A DNA stretch of 60,000 nt from Takakia lepidozioides (taxonomy: Eukaryota; Streptophyta; Takakiopsida; Takakiales; Takakiaceae). A program made the position numbers and the translations under genes. Location: NCBI GenBank assembly GCA_030704615.1, contig CM060734.1, forward strand, positions 27,034,001 through 27,094,000. Reading direction: 5' to 3'. The stretch's first letter is position 1; the number at the start of each line of letters is the position of its first letter. Below are positions 37,904 through 50,312 of this stretch, one piece after another. A model generated the notes under the pieces. The model did not search any database and had not been told where the DNA came from. It saw only the letters and a program-made list of their open reading frames with translations.

Positions 37904-39824
37904 TTTGATTGCTTTCAAACATTGCGAGTGTGTTGGACTTACCTTGTCAGAGGTACGTGTCGAGTATCAAGTCAATCGAAATTGATTCAAAGGGTGAACC
38001 CATCGTTCGATGTTCAAATGATTTTTGATTGCTTTCAATCTTTGCGAGTGTGTTGGACATACCTTGTCACATGCTCCTCTCAAGTATGAAGTCAATCAAA
38101 ATTGATTGAAAGGGTGAACCCATCGTTCGATGTTCAAATGATTTTTGATTGCTTTCAAACATTGCGAGTGTGTTGGACATACCTTGTCACATGCTCCTCT
38201 CAAGTATGAAGTCAATCAAAATTGATTGAAAGGGTGAACCCATCGTTCGATGTTCAAATGATTTTGATTGCTTTCAAACATTGCGAGTGTGTTGGACATA
38301 CCTTGTCAGAGGTACGTGTCAAGTATCAGTCAATCGAAATTGATTCAAAGGGTGAACCCATCGTTCGATGTTCAAATGAATTTTTGATTGCTTTCAATCT
38401 TTGCGAGTGTGTTGGACATACCTTGTCACATGCTCCTCTCAAGTATGAAGTCAATCAAAATTGATTGAAAGGGTGAACCCATCGTTCGATGTTCAAATGA
38501 TCTTTGATTGCTTTCAAACATTGCGAGTGTGTTGGACATACCTTGTCAGAGGTACGTGTCGAGTATCAGGTCAATCGAAATTGATTCAAAGGGTGAACCC
38601 ATCGTTCGATGTTCAAATGAATTTTTGATTGCTTTCAATCATTGCGAGTGTGTTGGACATACCTTGTCACATGCTCCTCTCAAGTATGAAGTCAATCAAA
38701 ATTGATTGAAAGGGTGAACCCATCGTTCGATGTTCAAATGATCTTTGATTGCTTTCAAACATTGCGAGTGTGTTGGACATACCTTGTCAGAGGTACGTGT
38801 CGAGTATCAGGTCAATCGAAATTGATTCAAAGGGTGAACCCATCGTTCGATGTTCAAATGAATTTTGATTGCTTTCAATCTTTGCGAGTGTGTTGGACAT
38901 ACCTTGTCACATGCTCCTCTCAAGTATGAAGTCAATCAAAATTGATTGAAAGGGTGAACCCATCGTTCGATGTTCAAATGATTTTTGATTGCTTTCAAAC
39001 ATTGCGAGTGTGTTGGACATACCTTGTCACATGCTCCTCTCAAGTATGAAGTCAATCAAAATTGATTGAAAGGGTGAACCCATCGTTCGATGTTCAAATG
39101 ATCTTTGATTGCTTTCAAACATTGCGAGTGTGTTGGACATACCTTGTCAGAGGTACGTGTCGAGTATCAGGTCAATCGAAATTGATTCAAAGGGTGAACC
39201 CATCGTTCGATGTTCAAATGAATTTTTGATTGCTTTCAATCTTTGCGAGTGTGTTGGACATACCTTGTCACATGCTCCTCTCAAGTATGAAGTCAATCAA
39301 AATTGATTGAAAGGGTGAACCCATCGTTCGATGTTCAAATGATTTTTGATTGCTTTCAAACATTGCGAGTGTGTTGGACATACCTTGTCACATGCTCCTC
39401 TCAAGTATGAAGTCAATCAAAATTGATTGAAAGGGTGAACCCATCGTTCGATGTTCAAATGATTTTGATTGCTTTCAAACATTGCGAGTGTGTTGGACAT
39501 ACCTTGTCAGAGGTACGTGTCAAGTATCAGTCAATCGAAATGGATTCAAAGGTGAACCCATCGTTCGATGTTCAAATGAATTTTTGATTGCTTTCAATCT
39601 TTGCGAGTGTGTTGGACATACCTTGTCACATGCTCCTCTCAAGTATGAAGTCAATCGAAATTGATTCAAAGGGTGAACCCATCGTTCGATGTTCAAATGA
39701 ATTTTTGATTGCTTTCAATCTTTGCGAGTGTGTTGGACATACCTTGTCACATGCTCCTCTCAAGTATGAAGTCAATCAAAATTGATTGAAAGGGTGAACC
39801 CATCGTTCGATGTTCAAATGAATT

Positions 39825-42343
39825 TTTGATTGCTTTCAAACATTGCGAGTGTGTTGGACATACCTTGTCAGAGGTACGTGTCGAGTATGAGGTCAATCGA
39901 AATTGATTCAAAGGGTGAACCCATCGTTCGATGTTCAAATGAATTTTTGATTGCTTTCAATCTTTGCGAGTGTGTTGGACATACCTTGTCACATGCTCCT
40001 CTCAAGTATGAAGTCAATCAAAATTGATTGAAAGGGTGAACCCATCGTTCGATGTTCAAATGATCTTTTGATTGCTTTCAAACATTGCGAGTGTGTTGGA
40101 CATACCTTGTCAGAGGTACGTGTCGAGTATCAGGTCAATCGAAATGATTCAAAGGGTGAACCCATCGTTCGATGTTCAAATGAATTTTTGATTGCTTTCA
40201 ATCTTTGCGAGTGTGTTGGACATACCTTGTCACATGCTCCTCTCAAGTATGACGTCAATCAAAATTGATTGAAAGGGTGAACCCATCGTTCGATGTTCAA
40301 ATGATTTTGATTGTTTCAATCTTTGCGAGTGTGTTGGACATACCTTGTCACATGCTCCTCTCAAGTATGAAGTCAATCAAAATTGATTGAAAGGGTGAAC
40401 CCATCGTTCGATGTTCAAATGATTTTTGATTGCTTTCAAACATTGCGAGTGTGTTGGACATTACCTTGTCAGAGGTACGTGTCAAGTATCATGTCAATCG
40501 AAATGGATTCAAAGGGTTGAACCCATCGTTCGATGTTCAAATGAATTTTGATTGCTTTCAATCTTTGCGAGTGTGTTGGACATACCTTGTCACATGCTCC
40601 TCTCAAGTATGAAGTCAATCAAAATTGATTGAAAGGGTGAACCCATCGTTCGATGTTCAAATGATCTTTGATTGCTTTCAAACATTGCGAGTGTGTTGGA
40701 CATACCTTGTCAGAGGTACGTGTCGAGTATCAGGTCAATCGAAATTGATTGAAAGGGTGAACCCATCGTTCGATGTTCAAATGAATTTTTGATTGCTTTC
40801 AATCTTTGCGAGTGTGTTGGACATACCTTGTCACATGCTCCTCTCAAGTATGAGGTCAATCGAAATTGATTCAAAGGGTGAACCCATCGTTCGATGTTCA
40901 AATGAATTTTTGATTGCTTTCAATCTTTGCGAGTGTGTTGGACATACCTTGTCACATGCTCCTCTCAAGTATGAAGTCAATCAAAATTGATTGAAAGGGT
41001 GAACCCATCGTTCGATGTTCAAATGATCTTTGATTGCTTTCAACATTGCGAGTGTGTTGGCCTACCTTGTCAGAGGTACGTGTCGAGTATCAGGTCAATC
41101 GAAATTGATTCAAAGGGTGAACCCATCGTTCGATGTTCAAATGAATTTTTGATTGCTTTCAATCTTTGCGAGTGTGTTGGACATACCTTGTCACATGCTC
41201 CTCTCAAGTATGAAGTCAATCAAAATTGATTGAAAGGGTGAACCCATCGTTCGATGTTCAAATGATTTTTGATTGCTTTCAAACATTGCGAGTGTGTTGG
41301 ACATACCTTGTCACATGCTCCTCTCAAGTATGAAGTCAATCAAAATTGATTGAAAGGGTGAACCATCGTTCGATGTTCAAATGATCTTTGATTGCTTTCA
41401 AACATTGCGAGTGTGTTGGACATACCTTGTCAGAGGTACGTGTCGAGTATCAGGTCAATCGAAATTGATTCAAAGGGTGAACCCATCGTTCGATGTTCAA
41501 ATGAATTTTTGATTGCTTTCAATCTTTGCGAGTGTGTTGGACATACCTTGTCACATGCTCCTCTCAAGTATGAAGTCAATCAAAATTGATTGAAAGGGTG
41601 AACCATCGTTCGATGTTCAAATGATCTTTGATTGCTTTCAAACATTGCGAGTGTGTTGGACATACCTTGTCAGAGGTACGTGTCAAGTATCAGGTCAATC
41701 GAAATTGATTCAAAGGGTGAACCCATCGTTCGATGTTCAAATGAATTTTGATTGCTTTCAATTTGCGAGTGTGTTGGACATACCTTGTCACATGCTCCTC
41801 TCAAGTATGAAGTCAATCAAAATTGATTGAAAGGGTGAACCCATCGTTCGATGTTCAAATGATTTTGATTGCTTTCAAACATTGCGAGTGTGTTGGACAT
41901 ACCTTGTCACATGCTCCTCTCAAGTATGAAGTCAATCAAAATTGATTGAAAGGGTGAACCCATCGTTCGATGTTCAAATGATCTTTGATTGCTTTCAAAC
42001 ATGGCGAGTGTGTTGGACATACCTTGTCAGAGGTACGTGTCAAGTATCATGTCAATCGAAATTGATTCAAAGGTGAACCCATCGTTCGATGTTCAAATGA
42101 ATTTTTGATTGCTTTCAATCTTTGCGAGTGTGTTGGACATACCTTGTCAATGCTCCTCTCAAGTATGAGGTCAATCGAAATTGATTCAAAGGGTGAACCA
42201 TCGTTCGATGTTCAAATGAATTTTTGATTGCTTTCAATCTTTGCGAGTGTGTTGGACATACCTTGTCACATGCTCCTCTCAAGTATGAAGTCAATCAAAA
42301 TTGATTGAAAGGGTGAACCCATCAATCGATGTTCAAATGAATT
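39825..42343 (+). repeat. Higher-order block of about 2.52 kb, first copy
   Basis: Starts with an A monomer carrying CGAGTATGAGG. The first eleven monomers run A B A B B A B A* B' B A. Slot 5 (near 40311) has GATTGTTTCAATC, slot 6 has CAAGTATCATGTCAATCG with AAATGG, slot 8 is A* (40667), and the last A has TTGGCCTACC near 41058. The length to the next block start is 2519 bp, about 21 monomers. Confidence 0.75.
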
Positions 42344-44618
42344 TTTGATTGCTTTCAAACATTGCGAGTGTGTTGGACTTACCTTGTCAGAGGTACGTGT
42401 CGAGTATGAGGTCAATCGAAATTGATTCAAAGGGTGAACCCATCGTTCGATGTTCAAATGAATTTTTGATTGCTTTCAATCTTTGCGAGTGTGTTGGACA
42501 TACCTTGTCACATGCTCCTCTCAAGTATGAAGTCAATCAAAATTGATTGAAAGGGTGAACCCATCGTTCGATGTTCAAATGATCTTTGATTGCTTTCAAA
42601 CATGGCGAGTGTGTTGGACATACCTTGTCAGAGGTACGTGTCGAGTATCATGTCAATCGAAATTGATTCAAAGGGTGAACCCATCGTTCGATGTTCAAAT
42701 GAATTTTTGATTGCTTTCAATCTTTGCGAGTGTGTTGGACATACCTTGTCACATGCTCCTCTCAAGTATGAAGTCAATCAAAATTGATTGAAAGGGTGAA
42801 ACCATCGTTCGATGTTCAAATGATTTTTGATTGCTTTCAATCTTTGCGAGTGTGTTGGACATACCTTGTCACATGCTCCTCTCAAGTATGAAGTCAATCA
42901 GAATTGATTGAAAGGGTGAACCCATCGTTCGATGTTCAAATGAATTTTGATTGCTTTCAAATTGCGAGTGTGTTGGACATACCTTGTCAGAGGTACGTGT
43001 CAAGTATCATGTCAATCGAAATGGATTCAAAGGTTGAACCCATCGTTCGATGTTCAAATGAATTTTTGATTGCTTTCAATCTTTGCGAGTGTGTTGGACA
43101 TACCTTGTCACATGCTCCTCTCAAGTATGAAGTCAATCAAAATTGATTGAAAGGGTGAACCCATCGTTCGATGTTCAAATGATCTTTGATTGCTTCCAAA
43201 CATGCGAGTGTGTTGGACATACCTTGTCAGAGGTACGTGTCGAGTATCAGGTCAATCGAAATTGATTGAAAGGGTGAACCCATCGTTCGATGTTCAAATG
43301 AATTTTTGATTGCTTTCAATCTTTGCGAGTGTGTTGGACATACCTTGTCACATGCTCCTCTCAAGTATGAGGTCAATCGAAATTGATTCAAAGGGTGAAC
43401 CCATCGTTCGATGTTCAAATGAATTTTTGATTGCTTTCAATCTTTGCGAGTGTGTTGGACATACCTTGTCACATGCTCCTCTCAAGTATGAAGTCAATCA
43501 AAATTGATTGAAAGGGTGAACCCATCGTTCGATGTTCAAATGATCTTTGATTGCTTTCAAACATTGCGAGTGTGTTGGGACTTACCTTGTCAGAGGTACG
43601 TGTCGAGTATCAGTCAATCGAAATTGATTCAAAGGGTGAACCCATCGTTCGATGTTCAAATGATTTTTGATTGCTTTCAATCTTTGCGAGTGTGTTGGAC
43701 ATACCTTGTCACATGCTCCTCTCAAGTATGAAGTCAATCAAAATTGATTGAAAGGGTGAACCCATCGTTCGATGTTCAAATGATCTTTGATTGCTTTCAA
43801 ACATGCGAGTGTGTTGGACATACTTGTCAGAGGTACGTGTGAGTATCAGGTCAATCGAAATTGATTGAAAGGGTGAAACCATCGTTCGATGTTCAAATGA
43901 ATTTTGATTGCTTTCAATCTTTGCGAGTGTGTTGGACATACCTTGTCACATGCTCCTCTCAAGTATGAAGTCAATCGAATTGATTGAAAGGGTGAACCCA
44001 TCGTTCGATGTTCAAATGAATTTTGATTGCTTTCAATCTTGCGAGTGTGTTGGACATACCTTGTCACATGCTCCTCTCAAGTATGAAGTCAAAAAATTGA
44101 TTGAAAGGGTGAACCCATCGTTCGATGTTCAAATGATCTTTTGATTGCTTTCAAACATTGCGAGTGTGTTGGACATACCTTGTCACATGCTCCTCTCAAG
44201 TATGAAGTCAATCAAATTGATTGAAAGGGTGAACCCATCGTTCGATGTTCAAATGATCTTTGATTGCTTTCAAACATTGCGAGTGTGTTGGACATACCTT
44301 GTCAGAGGTACGTGTCAAGTATCAGTCAATCGAAATTGATTCAAAGGGTGAACCCATCGTTCGATGTTCAAATGAATTTTTGATTGCTTTCAATCTTTGC
44401 GAGTGTGTTGGACATACCTTGTCAGATGCTCCTCTCAAGTATGAAGTCAATCGAAATTGATGAAAAGGGTGAACCCATCGTTCGATGTTCAAATGAATTT
44501 TTGATTGCTTTCAATCTTTGCGAGTGTGTTGGACATACCTTGTCACATGCTCCTCTCAAGTATGAAGTCAATCAAAATTGATTGAAAGGGTGAACCCATC
44601 GTTCGATGTTCAAATGAT
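42344..44618 (+). repeat. Higher-order block of about 2.28 kb, second copy
   Basis: Starts with A carrying CGAGTATGAGG. The first eleven monomers run A B A B B A B A* B' B A, as in the block at 39825. Slot 6 has CAAGTATCATGTCAATCG with AAATGG (near 43000), A* starts at 43185, and the last A reads TTGGGACTTACC near 43578. At 2275 bp (about 19 monomers) it is two monomers shorter than the first block. Its right half has several chimeric or shortened monomers, such as TACTTGTCAG near 43822 and GTCAAAAAATTG near 44089. Confidence 0.72.
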
Positions 44619-45818
44619 TTTGATTGCTTTCAAACATGCGAGTGTGTGTTGACATACCTTGTCAGAGGTACGTGTCGAGTATGAGGTCAATCGAAATTGA
44701 TTCAAAGGGTGAACCCATCGTTCGATGTTCAAATGAATTTTTGATTGCTTTCAATCTTTGCGAGTGTGTTGGACATACCTTGTCACATGCTCCTCTCAAG
44801 TATGAAGTCAATCAAAATTGATTGAAAGGGTGAACCCATCGTTCGATGTTCAAATGATCTTGATTGCTTTCAAACATTGCGAGTGTGTTGGACATACCTT
44901 GTCAGAGGTACGTGTCGAGTATCATGTCAATCGAAATGGATTCAAAGGGTGAACCCATCGTTCGATGTTCAAATGAATTTTGATTGCTTTCAATCTTTGC
45001 GAGTGTGTTGGACATACCTTGTCACATGCTCCTCTCAAGTATGAAGTCAATCAAAATAGATTGAAAGGGTGAACCCATCGTTCGATGTTCAAATGATTTT
45101 TGATTGTTTTCAATCTTTGCGAGTGTGTTGGACATACCTTGTCACATGCTCCTCTCAAGTATGAAGTCAATCAAAATTGATTGAAAGGGTGAACCCATCG
45201 TTCGATGTTCAAATCAATTTTTGATTGCTTTCAAACATTGCGAGTGTGTTGGACTACCTTGTCAGAGGTTGGTACGTGTCAAGTATATGTCAATCGAAAT
45301 TGATTCAAAGGGTGAACCCATCGTTCGATGTTCAAATGATTTTGATTGCTTTCAATCTTTGCGAGTGTGTTGGACATACCTTGTCACATACTCCTCTCAA
45401 GTATGAAGTCAATCAAAATTGATTGAAAGGGTGAACCCATCGTTCGATGTTCAAATGATCTTTGATTGCTTTCAAACATTGCGAGTGTGTTGGACATACC
45501 TTGTCAGAGGTACGTGTCAAGTATCAGGTCAATCGAAATTGATTGAAAGGGTGAACCCATCGTTCGATGTTCAAATGAATTTTTGATTGCTTCAATCTTT
45601 GCGAGTGTGTTGGACATACCTTGTCACATGTCCTCTCAAGTATGAGGTCAATCGAAATTGATTCAAAGGGTGAACCCATCGTTCGATGTTCAAATGAATT
45701 TTGATTGCTTTCAATCTTTGCGAGTGTGTTGGACATACTTGTCACATGCTCCTCTCAAGTATGAAGTCAATCAAAATTGATTGAAAGGGTGAACGCATCG
45801 TTCGATGTTCAAATGATC
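44619..45818 (+). repeat. Higher-order block, third copy, recognisable part
   Basis: Monomer order A B A B B A B A* B' B again, starting with A carrying CGAGTATGAGG. Slot 3 has TATCATGTCAATCG with AAATGG. Slot 5 has GATTGTTTTCAATC near 45105, matching the rare GATTGTTTC in slot 5 of the first block. Slot 6 is altered (GAGGTTGGTACGTG, a 4-base insertion near 45268, and AAGTATATGTC). A* starts at 45461. The next A (45819) reads GTGTGGCCTTACC. Beyond this point I lose the register. Confidence 0.7.
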
Positions 45819-46984
45819 TTTGATTGCTTTCAAACATTGCGAGTGTGTGGCCTTACCTTGTCAGAGGTACGTGTCGAGTATCAGGTCAATCGAAATTGAT
45901 TCAAAGGGTGAACCCATCGTTCGATATTCAAATGAATTTTTGATTGCTTTCAATCTTGCGAGTGTGTTGGACATACCTTGTCACATGCTCCTCTCAAGTA
46001 TGAAGTCAATCAAATTGATTGAAAGGGTGAACCCATCGTTCGATGTTCAAATGATCTTTGATTCTTTCAAACATTGCGAGTGTGTTGGACATACCTTGTC
46101 ACAGCTACGTCTCAAGTATGAAGTCAATCGAAATTGATTGAAAGGGTGAACCCATCGTTCGATGTTCAAATGATTTTTGATTGCTTTCAAACTTTGCGAG
46201 TGTGTTGGACATACCTTGTCAGAGGCTACGTCCAAGTATCAGAGTCAATCGAAATTGATTCAAAGGGTGAACCCATCGTTCGATGTTCAAATGAATTTTT
46301 GATTGCTTTCAATCTTTGCGAGTGTGTTGGACATACCTTGTCACATGCTCCTCTCAAGTATGAAGTCAATCAAAATTGATTGAAAGGGTGAACCCATCGT
46401 TCGATGTTCAAATGATTTTGATTGCTTTCAAACATTGCGAGTGTGTTGGCATACCTTGTCAGAGGTACGTGTCGAGTATCAGGTCAATCGAAATTGATTC
46501 AAAGGGTGAACCCATCGTTCGATGTTCAAATGAATTTTTGATTGCTTTCAATCTTTGCGAGTGTGTTGGACATACCTTGTCACATGCTCCTCTCAAGTAT
46601 GAAGTCAATCAAAATTGATTGAAAGGGTGAACCCATCGTTCGATGTTCAAATGATTTTTGATTGCTTCAAACATTGCGAGTGTGTTGGACATACCTTGTC
46701 ACATGCTCCTCTCAAGTATGAAGTCAATCAAATTGATTGAAAGGGTGAACCCATCGTTCGATGTTCAAATGATCTTTGATTGCTTTCAAACATTGCGAGT
46801 GTGTTGGACATACCTTGTCAGAGGTACGTGTCGAGTATCAGGTCAATCGAAATTGATTCAAAGGGTGAACCCATCGTTCGATGTTCAAATGAATTTTTGA
46901 TTGCTTTCAATCTTTGCGAGTGTGTTGGACATACCTTGTCACATGCTCTCAAGTATGAAGTCAATCAAAATTGATTGAAAGGGT

Positions 46985-47420
46985 GAACCATCGTTCGATG
47001 TTCAAATGATCTTTGATTGCTTCACAAACATTGCGAGTGTGTGGACATACCTTGTCAGAGGTACGTGTCGAGTATCAGGTCAATCGAATTGATTCAAAAG
47101 GGTGAACCCATCGTTCGATGTTCAAATGAATTTTGATTGCTTTCAATCTTTGCGAGTGTGTTGGACATACCTTGTCACATGCTCCTCTCAAGTATGAAGT
47201 CAATCAAAATTGATTGAAAGGGTGAAACCATCGTTCGATGTTCAAATGATTTTTTTGATTGCTTTCCATCTTTGCGAGTGATGTTGGACATAACTTGTCA
47301 CATGCTCCTCTCAAGTATGAAGTCAATGAAATTGATTGAAAGGGTGAACCATCGTTCGATGTTCAAATGATCTTTGATTGCTTTCAAACATTGCGAGTGG
47401 TTGGACTTACCTTGTCAGAG
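46985..47420 (+). repeat. Local cluster of degenerate monomers
   Basis: An unusual density of small changes in about 3.5 monomers: GCTTCACAAACATTG, GATTCAAAAGGG, GGTGAAACCATCG, a seven-T run before GATTGC, GCTTTCCATCTTTG, GAGTGATGTTGG, CATAACTTGTC, GTCAATGAAATTG, and GAGTGGTTGGACTTACC. Flanking monomers are close to consensus. The pair GCTTTC(C)ATCTTTG plus GTCAATGAAATTG, followed by an A with GGACTTACC, is also found beside the inversion junction at 10525-10680. Confidence 0.75.
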
Positions 47421-47899
47421 GTACGTGTCAAGTATAAGGTCAATCGAAATTGATTCAAAGGGTGAACCCATCGTTCGATGTTCAAATGAATTTTTGATTG
47501 CTTTCAATCTTTGCGAGTGTGTTGGACATACCTTGTCACATGCTCCTCTCAAGTATGAAGTCAATCAAAATTGATTGAAAGGGTGAACCCATCGTTCGAT
47601 GTTCAAATGATCTTTGATTGCTTTCAAACATTGCGAGTGTGTTGGACATACCTTGTCAGAGGTACGTGTCGAGTATCAGGTCAATCGAAATTGATTCAAA
47701 GGGTGAACCCATCGTTCGATGTTCAAATGAATTTTTGATTGCTTTCAATCTTTGCGAGTGTGTTGGACATACCTTGTCACATGCTCCTCTCAGTATGAAG
47801 TCAATCGAAATTGATTCAAAGGGTGAACCCATCGTTCGATGTTCAAATGATTTTTGATTGCTTTCAATCTTTGCGAGTGTGTTGGACATACCTTGTCAC

Positions 47900-47935
47900 A
47901 TGCTCCTCTCAAATCAAAATCATTGATTGAAAGGG
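47900..47935 (+). repeat. B monomer with internal deletion and CA insertion
   Basis: Reads CTCTCAAATCAAAATCATTGATTG. About 11 bases (GTATGAAGTCA) are missing, and CA is inserted in the centre of the inverted repeat. Confidence 0.75.
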
Positions 47936-50289
47936 TGAACCCATCGTTCGATGTTCAAATGAATTTTTGATTGCTTTCAAACATTGCGAGTGTGTTGGAC
48001 TACCTTGTCAGAGGTACGTGTCGAGTATGAGGTCAATCGAAATTGATTCAAAGGGTGAACCCATCGTTCGATGTTCAAATGAATTTTTGATTGCTTTCAA
48101 TCTTTGCGAGTGTGTTGGACATACCTTGTCACATGCTCCTCTCAAGTATGAAGTCAATCAAATTGATTGAAAGGGTGAACCATCGTTCGATGTTCAAATG
48201 ATTTTTGATTGCTTTCAAACTTTGCGAGTGTGTTGGACATACCTTGTCACATGCTCCTCTCAAGTATGAAGTCAATCAAAATTGATTGAAAGGTGAACCC
48301 ATCGTTCGATGTTCAAATGAATTTTGATTGCTTTCAAACATGCGAGTGTGTTGGACATACCTTGTCAGAGGTACGTGTCGAGTATCATGTCAATCGAAAA
48401 TGATTCAAAGGGTGAACCCATCGTTCGATGTTCAAATGAATTTTTGATTGCTTTCAATCTTTGCGAGTGTGTTGGACATACCTTGTCACATGCTCCTCTC
48501 AAGTATGAAGTCAATCAAAATTGATTGAAAGGGTGAACCCATCGTTCGATGTTCAAATGATTTTTGATTGCTTTCAATATTTGCGAGTGTGTTGGACATA
48601 CCTTGTCACATGCTCCTCTCAAGTATGAAGTCAATCAAAATTGATTGAAAGGGTGAACCCATCGTTCGATGTTCAAATGAATTTTTGATTGCTTTCAAAC
48701 ATTGCGAGTGTGTTGGACATACCTTGTCAGAGGTACTGTCAAGTATCAGGTCAATCGAAATTGATTGAAAGGGTGAACCCATCGTTCGATGTTCAAATGA
48801 ATTTTTGATTGCTTTCAATCTTTGCGAGTGTGTTGGACATACCTTGTCACATGCTCCTCTCAAGTATGAATCAATCAAAATTGATTGAAGGGTGAACCCA
48901 TCGTTCGATGTTCAATGATTTTTGATTGCTTTCAAACATTGCGAGTGTGTTGGACATACCTTGTCACATGCTCCTCTCAAGTATGAAGTCAATCAAATTG
49001 ATTGAAAGGGTGAACCCATCGTTCGATGTTCAAATGAATTTTTGATTGCTTTCAAACATTGCGAGTGTGTTGGACATACCTTGTCAGAGGTACGTGTCAA
49101 GTATTGAGGTCAATCGAAATTGATTCAAAGGGTGAACCCCATCGTCGATGTTCAAATGAATTTTTGATTGCTTTCAAATCTTTGCGAGTGTGTTGGACAT
49201 ACCTTGTCACATGCTCCTCTCAAGTATGAAGTCAATCAAAATTGATTGAAAGGGTGAACCCTCGTTCGATGTTCAAATGATCTTTGATTGCTTTCAAACA
49301 TTGCGAGTGTGTTGGACATACCTTGTCAGAGGTACGTGTCGAGTATCAGCCAATCGAAATTGATTCAAAGGGTGAACCCATCGTTCGATGTTCAAATGAA
49401 TTTTTGATTGCTTCAATCTTTGCGAGTGTGTTGGACATACCTTGTCACATGCTCCTCTCAAGTATGAAGTCAATCAAATTGATTGAAAGGGTGAACCCAT
49501 CGTTCGATGTTCAAATGATTTTGATTGCTTTCAACATTGCGAGTGTGTTGGACATACCTTGTCACATGCTCCTCTCAAGTATGAAGTCAATCGAAATTGA
49601 TTGAAAGGGTGAACCATCGTTCGATGTTCAAATGAATTTTTGATTGCTTTCAAACATTGCGAGTGTGTTGGACATACCTTGTCACATGTCCTCTCAAGTA
49701 TGAAGTCAATCAAAAATTGATTGAAAGGGTGAACCCATCGTTCGATGTTCAAATGATCTTTGATTGCTTTCAAACATTGCGAGTGTGTTGGACATACCTT
49801 GTCAGAGGTACGTGTCAGTATCAAGTCAATCGAAATTGATTCAAAGGGTGAACCCATCGTTCGATGTTCAAATGAATTTTTGATTGCTTTCAATCTTTGC
49901 GAGTGTGTTGGACATACCTTGTCACATGCTCCTCTCAAGTATGAAGTCAATCAAAATTGATTGAAAGGGTGAACCATCGTTCGATGTTCAAATGATCTTT
50001 GATTGCTTTCAAACATTGCGAGTGTGTTGGACATACCTTGTCAGAGGTACGTGTCAAGTATCAAGTCAATCGAATTGATTCAAAGGGTGAACCCATCGTT
50101 CGATGTTCAAATGAATTTTGATTGCTTTCAATCTTTGCGAGTGTGTTGGACATACCTTGTCACATGCTCCTCTCAAGTATGAAGTCAATCGAAATTGATT
50201 GAAAGGGTGAACCCATCGTTCGATGTTCAAATGAAATTTTGATTGCTTTCAATCTTTGCGAGTGTGTTGGACATACCTTGTCACATGCT

Positions 50290-50312
50290 CCTCTCAGTCA
50301 AAATTGATTGAA
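50290..50312 (+). repeat. B monomer with 12-bp central deletion
   Basis: Reads CTCTCAGTCAAAATTGATTG where CTCTCAAGTATGAAGTC followed by AATCAAAATTG is expected. About 12 bases are lost. The break is different from the recurrent TCAA-flanked deletion at 52811, 56170 and 59683. Confidence 0.75.

Noticed and set aside
49531-49950. Longest open frame (about 139 codons, minus strand) and the many 60-115-codon frames on both strands
   Set aside because: All are translations of the satellite. The same peptide strings recur in every frame, both strands are open alike, and A monomers (121 bp) and indels shift the frame. There is no unique start context, domain or codon signal.
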